64,000 nt of DNA from Alphaproteobacteria bacterium (GCA_020632925.1 JACKER010000023.1:55512-119511); one strand, 5' to 3'; shown: positions 31,514-41,082, counted from the stretch's first letter. Notes: generated by a model not told the origin, from the letters alone. Numbers and translations are program-made.

Positions 31514-34051
31514 TCAGCCGGCGTCGACCGGGTCGGACGATGCCAGCCGGACGGGCGCGTCGAGGTACCACCCACGCCCTCGTTCCCACTGGAGGGGAGC
31601 GAGGCCGAGGCGGCGGAGGGTGGTGACCGCCACGCGGACGCGGTTGGACCTGGCCGCGGGGGTCGCACGCTCTCCGGGCCACCCCGCCGCGAACATCTCG
31701 TCGACCACGAGGCCGCGCCCGCGGTCCGCGGCCAGGGCCACGGCGAGGCGCGCGAGCGTGGGGCGACCACCGAGGCCGTGGGTATCGCCGGCCGGGTCAC
31801 GGAACCACGCGCCGTCGCTCGCCACGTGCCAGGTGGACGCCTCGTGCGCCTCGGCGGCGGCCCGGTCGACGAGCCCCCGCCGGAGGGCGAAGGCCCAGAG
31901 CGAGACGGGCCCCTCGGCCTCCGCCCGCCTCAGCGCCTCCGCTGCCGTGAGGTCGCCCCGCGCGAGCTCGTCGAACAGCAGGGAGACGCGCACCACCGCC
32001 GCGGCAGCGCCGTCCGTGGCGGGCGGACCACTCCTCGGCCGGCACCGGCCGCGCCAGGCGGAGGCGGCCCCTGCCACCGCGTCCACCAACGTGGCCTGCC
32101 GGGCGTCCGTCACGCGGCTCGTGCGCGCGCGGAGCGCCGCAACAGCCTCGTCGGCGTCCGCGTCACCCGACAACGTCGCGGCCCAGGCGTCGACCAGGAA
32201 GGGCTCCCCGTTCCGATCGTCGGCCCACTGCGCCTTGGCCCACGCGCGCGCCGAGGGCGCCGCTGGTGCCCCCTCGGTGCACAACCGCGACAGGACGGCA
32301 TGGAACTGGACCTCGTAGGTGCGGAAGGCGGCGACTCCGGGCATCTCGGCGTACAGCGCGGTCAGCTCCCCGAGCCAGCGGGTGGCCTCGTCCCACCGCC
32401 CCCGATGGCACTCGAGCCCATGGCGGCGACGCAGGACCGTCTCGACCGCCTCCGGACCCACCGTCCGCGCGAGCTCCAGCGCCGGCGCCAGGGACGCCTC
32501 GACCTCGTCGAACCGCCCCTCGTACAGGGCGTGGAAGGTCCCCACGCCGCACATCAGCTCGACGCTCAGCGCCGGATCACCGGCCTCGCGCGCGACCCCG
32601 AGCGCCTCGGACGCGAGCCCCGCGCTGGTGGTGTGGTCACCGCGCAGGCAGGCCACGCTGGCGAGCTGGTTGAGCGCCATGGCCACGCCCCGCCGGTTCT
32701 GGTGGACGCGGCTCAGCGCGAGGACGCGCTCGAACCCCGCCTCGGCCTCGTCGAGGTGGCGGAGCGACAGCGCGCGCTCGCTCCGGGAGTTCCACGTGGG
32801 GAGGAAGGTGATCTCGTCGGCATCCTCGCCCTCCACCGGCTCGGTGAGCTTGCGCGTCAGATCGAGGTGCGCCTCGACGTTCCACCGGGAGAGGAAGAAT
32901 GCATGCGCGTTCATCTCGACGAGGCGCCCGGCCCGTCGTCGTACGCTGGTGGCATCGTCGGCCACCGCTCGGTCGATCACCCGATCCACCTCTGGCGCGA
33001 GCGCCAGCAGGGCATCCCACCCGAGCTCTCCTCTCCGGTAGCGGCGAGCCACCCCGTTGACCCAGGCGGCGTGCCGATCGTGGACCGGACCCGGCTCGAC
33101 GAGGTGCTCGGCGGCGTACGCCCGGACGGCCTCGTACGGCACGAACCGGCCCTCCTGCGTCCGGACGAGGTGCCGCGCCACCAGGATCTGGAGGTGGTCC
33201 GCCAGCTCCCCTTCGACGCTCAGCACGGCGCGAGCAGCGTCCCAGTCGAAGGGCGTCGCGAAGACCGACGCCTGGGCGAGCGCGGTGGCCGCGCCCGTGG
33301 GCAGCGTCTCCCACGACCAGGCGACGCTGCGGACCAGCGTGGAGGTGCGGTCCTCGGCGCGCGCGACGTCCCTGAGGAGGGCGAGCGGCGCGGCGAGCCG
33401 ACGCTCGATCTCGTCCAACGGCAACACCGCCGTCCGGGCGGCGGCGAGCTCGATCGCGAGGGGGAGTCCCTCGAGCCGCCGGACCACGGCGCGGATCCGG
33501 TGTCGGTCACGGTCGGGGTCGACGGGGACGGTGCCGAGGAGGGGCAACGCGCGCAGGAAGAGCTGCACCGCCTCGGTGGCGTCGTCGTCGACGGGGAACG
33601 GGTGGAGCGCGAGCGTCTCTCCGAACGGGGGCGCGACGCGGGACGTACAGACGAAAGCCGTGGTCGGGGCAGCGTGCTGCCAGGCCGCCAGGACCTCTGC
33701 GCTGTCCGCGGGCAGGTGCTCGAGGTTGTCGAGCACGGCCACCTCGGGCCCGGCGGCCCGCAGCTCGGCGGCCGACCGACCGGCGAGGGTCTCCCCTGGA
33801 CGACCCGGTCCCGCGCCGAGGTCGCGAAGCAGGGCGAGGTGCATCCCATCCAGGTCCCGAGCCGTGGTCAGATCCACGAACAGCGCTTCCCGCCCCCGGG
33901 TGCGTAGCGTGTCGGCGACGAGCCGGGTCTTTCCGACACCACCCGTACCGACGACCGTGACGAACCCCGGGCGGAGCGACGCCACCAGGCGCTCGGCCTC
34001 TGCCCTCCGGCCGACGAAACGCGTCTGGTAGTGCGGCACGCCGCGCGTCAC
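31514..34051 (-). CDS. NB-ARC/AAA-type ATPase regulator with TPR-like repeats and C-terminal winged helix
   Basis: 845 aa from GTG 34051. P-loop GTGGVGKT at residues 35-42, Walker B VAVLDNLEHL, sensor CTSRVAPPFGE and GLPLAIELAAARTAVL are the motifs of the AfsR/LuxR-associated ATPases (STAND class). Helical TPR-like repeats occupy about 370-700 (ALNQLASVACLRGDHTTSAGLASEALGVAREAGD). The last 100 residues (RPTLARLAVALAADRG ... RSNRVRVAVTTLRRLGL ... GRGWYLD) look like an OmpR/SARP winged helix, here at the C-terminus rather than the N-terminus. It is probably a transcriptional switch triggered by nucleotide and ligand. Convergent with the lipoprotein gene. Confidence 0.75.
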   Translation of the reverse strand: MTRGVPHYQTRFVGRRAEAERLVASLRPGFVTVVGTGGVGKTRLVADTLRTRGREALFVDLTTARDLDGMHLALLRDLGAGPGRPGETLAGRSAAELRAAGPEVAVLDNLEHLPADSAEVLAAWQHAAPTTAFVCTSRVAPPFGETLALHPFPVDDDATEAVQLFLRALPLLGTVPVDPDRDRHRIRAVVRRLEGLPLAIELAAARTAVLPLDEIERRLAAPLALLRDVARAEDRTSTLVRSVAWSWETLPTGAATALAQASVFATPFDWDAARAVLSVEGELADHLQILVARHLVRTQEGRFVPYEAVRAYAAEHLVEPGPVHDRHAAWVNGVARRYRRGELGWDALLALAPEVDRVIDRAVADDATSVRRRAGRLVEMNAHAFFLSRWNVEAHLDLTRKLTEPVEGEDADEITFLPTWNSRSERALSLRHLDEAEAGFERVLALSRVHQNRRGVAMALNQLASVACLRGDHTTSAGLASEALGVAREAGDPALSVELMCGVGTFHALYEGRFDEVEASLAPALELARTVGPEAVETVLRRRHGLECHRGRWDEATRWLGELTALYAEMPGVAAFRTYEVQFHAVLSRLCTEGAPAAPSARAWAKAQWADDRNGEPFLVDAWAATLSGDADADEAVAALRARTSRVTDARQATLVDAVAGAASAWRGRCRPRSGPPATDGAAAAVVRVSLLFDELARGDLTAAEALRRAEAEGPVSLWAFALRRGLVDRAAAEAHEASTWHVASDGAWFRDPAGDTHGLGGRPTLARLAVALAADRGRGLVVDEMFAAGWPGERATPAARSNRVRVAVTTLRRLGLAPLQWERGRGWYLDAPVRLASSDPVDAG

Positions 34052-34084
34052 GTCCTCAGGTCTACCTCAGGGCACCACCGACGA

Positions 34085-34609
34085 TCAGGCCGGGATCTCG
34101 GGTCCTGCCGCGCCGACGGTGACGACACCCGGATCCTCGAGGTGCAGGGCCTCGGCGAGGAAGCGCCGCGTCACCGCCATCTGCGGCGCACCGGCCCACT
34201 CGCCAGCGATGTTCGTCGCGCAGGACACCGTCAACGACGCGATCGTGGCGACAGCCACCCACAAGCCCGTCAGCGGCATGTCGAGCGTCCAGCAGATCCA
34301 GCCGTACATCACGCCCGCGATGAACAGGAAGACCTGCGCGGCGTACAGCCCGGTGTAGACCCCCCACAGCCACGGATTCGGTCCGAACGTGCCCTTCAGC
34401 CGGGAACCCGTGCCCTCGGCCTCGACCTCCACGCTGATCCACGGCGACCAGACGTGCCGGTCGCGCTCCGCGATGTGCAGGTCGAGGTGGCGCTTGCTCA
34501 CCACCCCCACGCAGATGGCACCCGGCACGCCGAGCGCACGGCGGATGGTCTCGGCCACCTCGTCGGGCGGCAGGGGGGACGTCGCTTCGTAGTGGGGGCG
34601 CGGTCGCAC
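34085..34609 (-). CDS. Two-helix membrane protein of unknown function
   Basis: 174 aa from a GTG at 34609; a longer frame starts at 34648, but TATCCT six nt before 34609 supports the shorter one. N-terminal soluble part about 90 residues (PPDEVAETIRRALGVPGAICVGVV), two transmembrane helices (YAAQVFLFIAGVMYGWI and WVAVATIASLTVSC) and a 40-residue tail. No known family. Divergent from the sigma-54 activator gene. Confidence 0.7.
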   Translation of the reverse strand: MRPRPHYEATSPLPPDEVAETIRRALGVPGAICVGVVSKRHLDLHIAERDRHVWSPWISVEVEAEGTGSRLKGTFGPNPWLWGVYTGLYAAQVFLFIAGVMYGWICWTLDMPLTGLWVAVATIASLTVSCATNIAGEWAGAPQMAVTRRFLAEALHLEDPGVVTVGAAGPEIPA

Positions 34610-34615
34610 GTTCCC

Positions 34616-34621
34616 AGGATA
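34616..34621 (-). promoter_or_regulatory. Candidate -10 element for a leaderless transcript
   Basis: On the minus strand TATCCT, then GGGAAC, then the GTG at 34609. No Shine-Dalgarno. The 6-nt spacing equals that at 9988 and 12988. Confidence 0.4.
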
Positions 34622-34646
34622 CGCCACCCGACCGCCAGGAGACAGC

Positions 34647-35996
34647 ATGCCAGGCCCCGAACCCGCCGACGGACCGCCCAGGGTGCTCGTCGCCGACGAC
34701 GATCGCGCGGTGCGCTACACGCTCGTCGAGACGCTGCGCGAGCTCGAGATCGAGGTGGTCGAGGCGGTCGACGGACGCGCCGCGCTGGCACGGCTGGCGA
34801 ACGAGCGCTTCGATCTGGTGCTCACCGACCTGCGGATGCCGGGCGCGGACGGGATGGCGGTGCTCGACGCGGCCACGGCGCTGCCCGAACCGCCCAAGGT
34901 GGTGCTGGTGACCGCGCACGGCTCCGAGCGCACGGCCGTCGAGGCCATGAAGCGCGGCGCCTGGGACTACTTCCGCAAGCCCTTCGACGTGGACGAGGTG
35001 CAGGCCGTGGTCGCGCGCGCGCTCGAGGGAGCGCGGCTCCGGGGTGAGAACCGCCGCCTGCGGGACACGCTCGCCCTGTCGCGGAAGCTGTTGTTCCGCT
35101 CGGCGTCGATGGAGCGTCTCGCCGAGCTCGTGGGCCGGGTCGCGCCGCGGGACGTGACGGTGCTGATCACGGGCGAGAGCGGCACGGGCAAGGAGCGCGT
35201 CGCCGAAGCCATCGTGGCGGGATCACGCCGCGCGGGCCGGCCGTTCGTGCGCTTCAACTGCGCGACCCTCGGCAAGGACCTCGCGGCCGCCGAGCTCTTC
35301 GGGCATACGAAGGGCGCGTTCACCGGAGCGGTGCGCGACCGTCCCGGGCTCTTCGGAGAGGCCGACGGCGGCACGCTGCTGCTCGACGAGATCGCGGAGC
35401 TCGACCTCGATGTCCAGGCGCAGCTGCTGCGGGTGCTCCAGACGGGCGAGGTGCGGCGCGTCGGTCAGGAGGGCGTGCGCAAGGTGGACGTGCGCGTGCT
35501 CGCCTCCACCCACCGGGATCTCGCCGAGCGCGTGGCCGCGGGCAGCTTCCGCGACGACCTGCGCTGGCGGCTCGACGTGGTGCGCCTGCACATCCCTCCC
35601 CTGCGCGAACGGCCCGAGGACATCGAGCTGCTCGCTCGGCACTTCCTCGAGCAGTACGCGTCCCGCTTCGGGGTGAGGACGGTCCCCGTACCGGACGAGC
35701 TGTGGGCGCGCCTGCGCTCCTGGGCCTGGCCCGGGAACGTCCGCGAGCTCGAGCACGCCATGGAGCGGCTCGTGGCGCTCTCGCCCGACGGTGAGTGGGA
35801 CCTCGAGCTGCTGCCCGGCACCGAGCAGCCCTCGTCGCCGGTCGAGCTCGACCTCAAGTCCCGGGTCGAGGCCTACGAGCGCGGCCTGATCGTCGCCGCC
35901 CTTCGCGACACCGGCGGCAACCGCAGCGAGGCCGCGCGACGGCTCGGGATCGGGCGCGTGACCCTCTACGAGAAGATCGAGAAGTACGGCTTGTGA
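34647..35996 (+). CDS. NtrC-family sigma-54-dependent response regulator
   Basis: 449 aa. Receiver domain residues 12-125 with DDD acid pocket and phosphoacceptor D61 (LVLTDLRMPG), Lys in YFRKPF. AAA+ domain from about 150: Walker A GESGTGKE, GAFTGA loop intact (contacts sigma-54), Walker B GGTLLLDEIAEL, and R-finger region RWRLDVVRLHIPPLRERPEDI. The C-terminal Fis-type HTH ends in NRSEAARRLGIGRVTLYEKI. ATG 34647 follows CCAGGAGACAGC. No cognate kinase is adjacent, common in myxobacteria-like genomes. Confidence 0.93.
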   Translation: MPGPEPADGPPRVLVADDDRAVRYTLVETLRELEIEVVEAVDGRAALARLANERFDLVLTDLRMPGADGMAVLDAATALPEPPKVVLVTAHGSERTAVEAMKRGAWDYFRKPFDVDEVQAVVARALEGARLRGENRRLRDTLALSRKLLFRSASMERLAELVGRVAPRDVTVLITGESGTGKERVAEAIVAGSRRAGRPFVRFNCATLGKDLAAAELFGHTKGAFTGAVRDRPGLFGEADGGTLLLDEIAELDLDVQAQLLRVLQTGEVRRVGQEGVRKVDVRVLASTHRDLAERVAAGSFRDDLRWRLDVVRLHIPPLRERPEDIELLARHFLEQYASRFGVRTVPVPDELWARLRSWAWPGNVRELEHAMERLVALSPDGEWDLELLPGTEQPSSPVELDLKSRVEAYERGLIVAALRDTGGNRSEAARRLGIGRVTLYEKIEKYGL

Positions 35997-36335
35997 TCAG
36001 CCGCGCGCGAAGATGCGCGTGACCTCGCTCAGGAGCTCGTTCTCCTCGTCGCCGCGGTCGCCGTCCGAAGACGCCAGATCGAAGAGGACCGTGCGGATGA
36101 ACTGACGGGCCTCCTCCCGATCGACCGTCGCCACCGCGATGAGCAGCTCGTCGAGCGTCGAGAAGTGCTCCCGGGCCTCGGCGATGGCGGCGTCCGCGTC
36201 CACGCCCAGCTCCTCGCCCAGCTCCGCGATCTCCTGGAGCTCGCCCGCGGCGACCGTGCCGTCGGCCGACGCCACCCGGCCCACCAGGCCGAACAGGATC
36301 CGACGCTCGTCGGGGGTGAGCTCGTTCGCGTCCAT
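35997..36335 (-). CDS. TerB-like protein
   Basis: 112 aa, helical. LTPDERRILFGLVGRVASADGTVAAGELQEIAELGEELG matches the TerB/DjlA N-terminal pattern of a helix followed by ADGxxxxxE. Members are small cytoplasmic or membrane-associated proteins of uncertain role. ATG 36335 is preceded by CGGAGGACGC. Stop is immediately next to the stop of the convergent activator gene. Confidence 0.7.
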   Translation of the reverse strand: MDANELTPDERRILFGLVGRVASADGTVAAGELQEIAELGEELGVDADAAIAEAREHFSTLDELLIAVATVDREEARQFIRTVLFDLASSDGDRGDEENELLSEVTRIFARG

Positions 36336-36354
36336 GCGTCCTCCGGACCCGATG

Positions 36355-37218
36355 CTATCCCGACCCCGCCGCGACCGCGAAGAGGCCCGAGCACGCCATC
36401 ACGCCCAGCACCAGCGCGACCAGCACCACGACACCCAGGGTGAACGCCGCGAACATCTTGATCCAGCTCTTCGGCGCAGACCCGACGAAGCGGCCGGACT
36501 GCGCGTTCACGAGCACGCGGAAGGTCCGGTCGCCATAGCGATACGCGCCGATGAACACGGGGACCATCACCGGGCGACCCTCGAGCTGCGTCACCAGCGA
36601 CGACACGCGGATCTTGCGCAGGCCGTGGTCGCGCTCGATCGAAGACCGGTGGCGCGCCTCCATCTCCTGCTGGGCGCGCTGGCGCGCCGCGGACCGCGTG
36701 AGCTCCGACAGCTCCATCGGGTGCTCGCAGGTCTCGGGGTCGAACGCGGTCAGCGCGCGCTCGTCCCAGGCCCCCAGCGACGCGAGCTCGCTCATCCGCA
36801 GCGACCGCGAGGCCGGCACGAGGATCTGCTCGAAGCGCACGTGGTCCACGCCCGCCACCGGCGCCTTGCCCGACCGGGTCGTCGAGGACACGAGCCCCGT
36901 CCAGTGCGTCTCCACCTCGCCCGACCAGGCCCAGGCGGGCAGCAGCAGCGGGCGCAGCTCGAGCTTCGCGCTGCGCAGGTCGTCCGGGTACCAGATCGAG
37001 GAGGTCGCGAAGGTCTGGAAGGTCTCGCGCGCCTGGTCCGCGGTCGTCACGAACGGCAGCTGCCCCACCGGCGGCTCGATCCCCTCCGGCGGCTCGGTGG
37101 GAACGAGATCGGCGGCGTCGGCACCGCAGAACAGGCAGCGCGGCAGCGAGCGCCCGGCCACCATCCGGACCGTCCCCCCGCACCCGCTGCACCGGACCGC
37201 GGCCAGCTCGGCGCTCAT
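36355..37218 (-). CDS. Zinc-ribbon membrane protein A
   Basis: 287 aa from ATG 37218, coupled by ATGA to the upstream paralogue. N-terminal zinc ribbon CSGC ... CLFC (residues about 10-31), a central soluble part with many Trp (LLLPAWAWSGEVETHWTGLV), then NAQSGRFVGSAPKSWIKM and one transmembrane helix at the C-terminus. The final 'GQTGxxxGxxPxSWxK' plus helix is shared with the upstream gene product, so the two are divergent paralogues, probably a complex facing the cytoplasm. Function unknown. Confidence 0.75.
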   Translation of the reverse strand: MSAELAAVRCSGCGGTVRMVAGRSLPRCLFCGADAADLVPTEPPEGIEPPVGQLPFVTTADQARETFQTFATSSIWYPDDLRSAKLELRPLLLPAWAWSGEVETHWTGLVSSTTRSGKAPVAGVDHVRFEQILVPASRSLRMSELASLGAWDERALTAFDPETCEHPMELSELTRSAARQRAQQEMEARHRSSIERDHGLRKIRVSSLVTQLEGRPVMVPVFIGAYRYGDRTFRVLVNAQSGRFVGSAPKSWIKMFAAFTLGVVVLVALVLGVMACSGLFAVAAGSG

Positions 37219-38111
37219 CGGGCCACCCCGAAGCACAGGACCACGCTCAGCACGACCAGCAGCACCGCGGCGGCGACCCCGCCGATCTTCCACCAGGACC
37301 GTGGCACCCGGCCGACGACCTCGCCGGTCTGCCCGTTGACCAGCAGCCGCAGCGGCCCCGTCGGACCCTGGACGGCGGCGATCCACACCGGGAGCAGCAC
37401 CAGCCGCGGCGGCTCGAGCTCGCTCGCCGTCTGGGTGCGCAGGTCGGACGACCGATCGCCCGGGAGGTGGGTGGACGCGATCACCTTGTGCTCGAGGTCG
37501 GCCAGCTCCTGGCGCGCCACGCGGGCCGCCTCGTCGCGCTCGATCGTCGGCTGCTCGGCCGCCACCCCCGACACGAGCGCGGGCGCGTAGGGCAAGGAGG
37601 CCCCGAGGTCGAAGGGCTCGAGCGCGTTCGCCTCGGCCTCGGGCAGCCCGCGCGACGCTGACACCAGGTGGTCGAACCACTGGCGCACGTGGCTGCCCTC
37701 GAGCGGGAACCACTCCGTCTCCTGCACCTGCCGGGTGCGCGTCTCCGTCTTGCCGTTGACGGTCACCGTGTACGTCTCGGTTCGGTACCAGTGGATGCCG
37801 ACGCGCGCGGAGAACGTCGTGCGCGCGACCGCGTCGTAGACCCAGAACGGGACGAGCACGTCGTCGAGCGCCGACGGATCGGCCGCGCGGCGGACGGACT
37901 CGGGCGCGAACCACTGCCCGGCGAGGAAGCCCCGGAGGAGCGCCGCGGCCCGCTCGCGGGGGACGGTGAACGGCACGACCCGGTCCACGGGCGCCGCCTG
38001 CTGCGCCTCGTCGTCCACGAGCGCGCTGTCGCAGAACGCGCAGGTCATCGCGCGCCGGCCCTCGGGGACCTGGACCGCCGCGCCGCATGCGCTGCACCGG
38101 CGGACGCTCAC
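37215..38111 (-). CDS. Zinc-ribbon membrane protein B
   Basis: 298 aa from GTG 38111, overlapping the CocE-like gene stop. Zinc ribbon CSACG ... CAFCD near the N-terminus, a central domain with VLVPFWVYDAVARTTFSARVG and a loop containing TVTVNGKTETRTR, then NGQTGEVVGRVPRSWWKI and a C-terminal transmembrane helix. Same architecture as the downstream protein. Such TFIIB-type-ribbon membrane proteins often accompany vWA or TerB-like proteins; a TerB-like gene is nearby. Confidence 0.75.
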   Translation of the reverse strand: MSVRRCSACGAAVQVPEGRRAMTCAFCDSALVDDEAQQAAPVDRVVPFTVPRERAAALLRGFLAGQWFAPESVRRAADPSALDDVLVPFWVYDAVARTTFSARVGIHWYRTETYTVTVNGKTETRTRQVQETEWFPLEGSHVRQWFDHLVSASRGLPEAEANALEPFDLGASLPYAPALVSGVAAEQPTIERDEAARVARQELADLEHKVIASTHLPGDRSSDLRTQTASELEPPRLVLLPVWIAAVQGPTGPLRLLVNGQTGEVVGRVPRSWWKIGGVAAAVLLVVLSVVLCFGVAR

Positions 38112-39796
38112 TCCACCACCTCGGGCAGCAGCAGCGTGCCCGCGAACACCTGCTGGTGCGCCACACGGGTCCCGGTCGCCTCCGCGATCACGCCCGCGAC
38201 GTTGGGGTGCGCCTCCACCGCCGGGAAGCTGCTGCTCGTCAGGACGACCACGATCCGCGACCCCTCGTGCAGCTCGACCTCGAGCGGCTGCGTGTCGGGC
38301 GTCACCGTCACCCGCTCGCCCGGGGTGTAGGGCCGACGCGGCGGACCATCGCGCAGCGCCAGCGTCGAGAAGCCCTCGCGCAGCACGATCTCCTCGCCGT
38401 TGCGACGCTTCTCGAGGAGGCGGAAGCCGAAGGCCGTGTCCGCCGCGTCCGAGGCCACCTCCAGCGTCGCCGCCATCCGGCCGGCGAGGTGCAGCGGCGC
38501 GTCCAGCGGCTCCGAGACGAAGCGCAGCACGTCGTCGCGGCGCGGGCAGCGCGTGCGGTCGTGCACGAAGCCCGGCTTCACGCCGTTCATCAGCGGGATG
38601 GCGCCGGCGAGCAGCCCCGCGCCCCCGCGGGAGGGCAGCGGGTCCTCCGGGTCGTAGGTCCAGGACATCGGCGCGGTCGGCGCGTCCCCCGCGACCAGCG
38701 CGCCCTCGCACGGATCCTCGCCCGCCACGAGGCCGTAGCGGCGCTCGATCGTGGGCGGCGGCCAGTCGTCGCGCTGCTCCCAGCGGTCGCCCCCGATCAC
38801 GTAGGTGATCGCGCCCGTGGTCGGCAGGGTGGGCGCTTCGCCCTCGACCTGGACGGCGAGCCAGTCGAGCACGCGCGCGAGCTGGAACGCGTTGCCGGCG
38901 GGCTCCTTCACGTGCCGCAGCGGGATCGCGGCCGGCGCCTGCCCGAGGTGGGCCCAGGGACCGATCACGAGCAGGCTGCGGTCGCGGGTCCCGAGCCGCT
39001 GCCAGGTGTCCACCTGCGCCTCGACGAACGCGTCCGACCAGCCGCCGATCAGGAGCACCGGGATCGACGTGTTCTCGGCGGCCCGCTCGAAGCGCCCGGG
39101 ATCCCCGTCCTGCCAGCGCGGATCGGTCGCCTCCTCCGCCGTGATCCAGTCGCGGAACCAGGGCACCTCGTGACCGGCGGCGACGGTGTCCATCGTGACG
39201 CGCGGGCGGTGCTGGAGCGAGCGGTGGTACGGCCCCGCCGCGAACCAGCGCGTGCGCCCGTCCGGCATCAGCGACATCCAGGCGGTGAACAGCTCGTGCC
39301 GCAGGAGCCCGCTCTCGAACGCCGAGTCGTAGAGGTCGGGCCCGAAGATCCGGGACACCAGCGTCACCAGGCCGTCCGGGTCCTCCGCCGCCACCGCCCA
39401 GCCCGCGGCGGAGAGGTAGCTGTCGCCGAGCCAGGCCACGCGCCCGTCGGACCAGGGCTGCTCGCGGATCCAGGCCACGGCGTCCTGCCCGTCGCGCTCC
39501 TCGTTCACGAACGGGCTCCACTCCCCGCCCGCGTGCAGCCGCCCGCGGATCTCCTGCCACACGCAGGCGTACCCGCGGCGCACCAGCAGCCGGCACTGCT
39601 CGTCGAGGATGGGCGCCATGTAGTAGGGCGTGCGGGTCAACACCGTCGGGAACGGCCCGTCGCCGGAGGGGACGAACATCCGCGTCGGCAGGACCACGCC
39701 GTCGCGAGCCACCACGTCCACCGTGTCCCGCGAGCGGACGTGGGCGGTGCGTGGCGGGAGCGGCGCACCCCACGCGGCGGCCAGCAGCGCGAGCAT
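38108..39796 (-). CDS. CocE/NonD-family (S15-type) hydrolase
   Basis: 562 aa from ATG 39796 (TGATG coupling to the kinase stop; GTG one codon earlier is possible). Signal-like MLALLAAAWGAPLPP. Alpha/beta-hydrolase core with RDGVVLPTRMFVPSGDGPFPTVLTRTPY, nucleophile Ser in WLGDSYLSAAG, Asp in the WTYDPEDPLPS region, and a C-terminal jelly-roll domain (VTVTPDTQPLEVELHEGSRIVVVLTSSSFP), the pattern of CocE and X-Pro dipeptidyl peptidases. Hydrolyses acyl ester or peptide substrates; exact substrate unknown. Likely periplasmic. Confidence 0.87.
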   Translation of the reverse strand: MLALLAAAWGAPLPPRTAHVRSRDTVDVVARDGVVLPTRMFVPSGDGPFPTVLTRTPYYMAPILDEQCRLLVRRGYACVWQEIRGRLHAGGEWSPFVNEERDGQDAVAWIREQPWSDGRVAWLGDSYLSAAGWAVAAEDPDGLVTLVSRIFGPDLYDSAFESGLLRHELFTAWMSLMPDGRTRWFAAGPYHRSLQHRPRVTMDTVAAGHEVPWFRDWITAEEATDPRWQDGDPGRFERAAENTSIPVLLIGGWSDAFVEAQVDTWQRLGTRDRSLLVIGPWAHLGQAPAAIPLRHVKEPAGNAFQLARVLDWLAVQVEGEAPTLPTTGAITYVIGGDRWEQRDDWPPPTIERRYGLVAGEDPCEGALVAGDAPTAPMSWTYDPEDPLPSRGGAGLLAGAIPLMNGVKPGFVHDRTRCPRRDDVLRFVSEPLDAPLHLAGRMAATLEVASDAADTAFGFRLLEKRRNGEEIVLREGFSTLALRDGPPRRPYTPGERVTVTPDTQPLEVELHEGSRIVVVLTSSSFPAVEAHPNVAGVIAEATGTRVAHQQVFAGTLLLPEVVE

Positions 39797-41082
39797 CACG
39801 ACCGCTGCAGCACGAACCGGGCGGCGCGGCGCACGCGGTCCTCGCTGTGCTGCGCGAGCGGCGCGGCGTGGCGCAGCACCTCGTCCGTCGGATGGTCCCC
39901 GAGGATCCACAGCGCGGCGACCAGCTGCTCGGCGGACACGGGCTTGCGCCACGGCGCCCACCAGGGGGAGGTGCCGCGGGCGAGCACCTCGATCAGCGGC
40001 TGCTGGACCCCGCCGTTGGACGCCGACGCGATGCGCTCGAGCTCCACCCAGCGACGTTCCCAGCGCTGGTCGGCGAGGAGCGCGCGCACGGCCGCCTCCG
40101 CCTGGTCCGGCGTCATCGTCTCGGGCACGTTGGTGGGCAGGCTCTCCTCGAGGAACCGCACCACCCCGAGGTCCTCGGCCAGGCTCCGGCCCCGTCGACG
40201 GTCGAGGATCGGCTCGACCTCGGCCTCGCCGAGCGCCGCGAGATCGGGCGGTGTCGGCTGGGCGGCGATCAGCTGCGCGAGCTCCTCGGCCACCGCGAGC
40301 ATCGCGGGCCGCTCGTCGGGATCCCAGGCGACCATGCGCTTCACGAGCGCCCCCACGCGCTCGTCGTCGAGGTGGGCGATCTGCCGCTCGGCCGCCCGCG
40401 CCGCCTCGTCCTCCTCGGTCGGAAGGACCAGCGCGCGTCCCGTGAGCAGCACGAACAGGGTGACGCCCAGGGCGAACACGTCGATGCTGGCGTGATCGTG
40501 CTGCCCCTTGCGGCGCTCGGGGGGGGTGTACCCGGCGGAGCCGGGGGCGCTGTACAGGCTGCGGGCCCGGCGGCCGTCGAACTCCCCCTTGGCCGTGCCG
40601 AAGTCCAGCAGCTTGATCCGGCCGTCGCGCGACAGGAGGATGTTCTCGGGCTTCACGTCGCGGTGGACGATGCGCATCGGCGTGCCGTCGGGACCGTAGG
40701 GGCCGGCGAACACCGCGTGCAGGGCCTTCGCCACCCGTCGCGTCAGCTCGAGCGCCTGCTCGGGAGGAAGTCCACCCTTGCGGTACCGGAGGAGCTGGTC
40801 CACCGAGACACCCTCGACGGGCTCCATCTCGATCACCGGCTGACCGCCGTAGTCCAGCAGGCGGTACACCCGGATGACGTCGGGGTGGTGGATGGGCATC
40901 AGGATGCGGGCTTCGTCCGTGAACCGCGCCACGGCCTCCACGTCGCCGACGAACTGTGGGCGGAGGACCTTGACGGCGACGCGCTGCTGGCGCACGACCT
41001 CGGTCGCCAGGCACACCACGGCGTGGGCCCCCGACCCGGCGATCTGCTCCAGCTCGTAAAGCCCCTTGCCCACCGCGGGCAC
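39796..41082 (-). CDS. Eukaryotic-type Ser/Thr protein kinase
   Basis: 428 aa from a GTG at 41082 (a GTG at 41073 is also possible). VAVKVL gives Lys38; catalytic loop VHRDVKPENILL; DFG in LLDFGTAKG; APE-like SAGYTPPE. The glycine loop is atypical (GSGAHAVV). The C-terminal 150 residues are helical and HEAT-like (PLAQHSEDRVRRAARFVLQ), perhaps for substrate binding. No membrane segment is visible. It heads the operon kinase, hydrolase, zinc-ribbon B, zinc-ribbon A. Confidence 0.9.
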   Translation of the reverse strand: MPAVGKGLYELEQIAGSGAHAVVCLATEVVRQQRVAVKVLRPQFVGDVEAVARFTDEARILMPIHHPDVIRVYRLLDYGGQPVIEMEPVEGVSVDQLLRYRKGGLPPEQALELTRRVAKALHAVFAGPYGPDGTPMRIVHRDVKPENILLSRDGRIKLLDFGTAKGEFDGRRARSLYSAPGSAGYTPPERRKGQHDHASIDVFALGVTLFVLLTGRALVLPTEEDEAARAAERQIAHLDDERVGALVKRMVAWDPDERPAMLAVAEELAQLIAAQPTPPDLAALGEAEVEPILDRRRGRSLAEDLGVVRFLEESLPTNVPETMTPDQAEAAVRALLADQRWERRWVELERIASASNGGVQQPLIEVLARGTSPWWAPWRKPVSAEQLVAALWILGDHPTDEVLRHAAPLAQHSEDRVRRAARFVLQRS

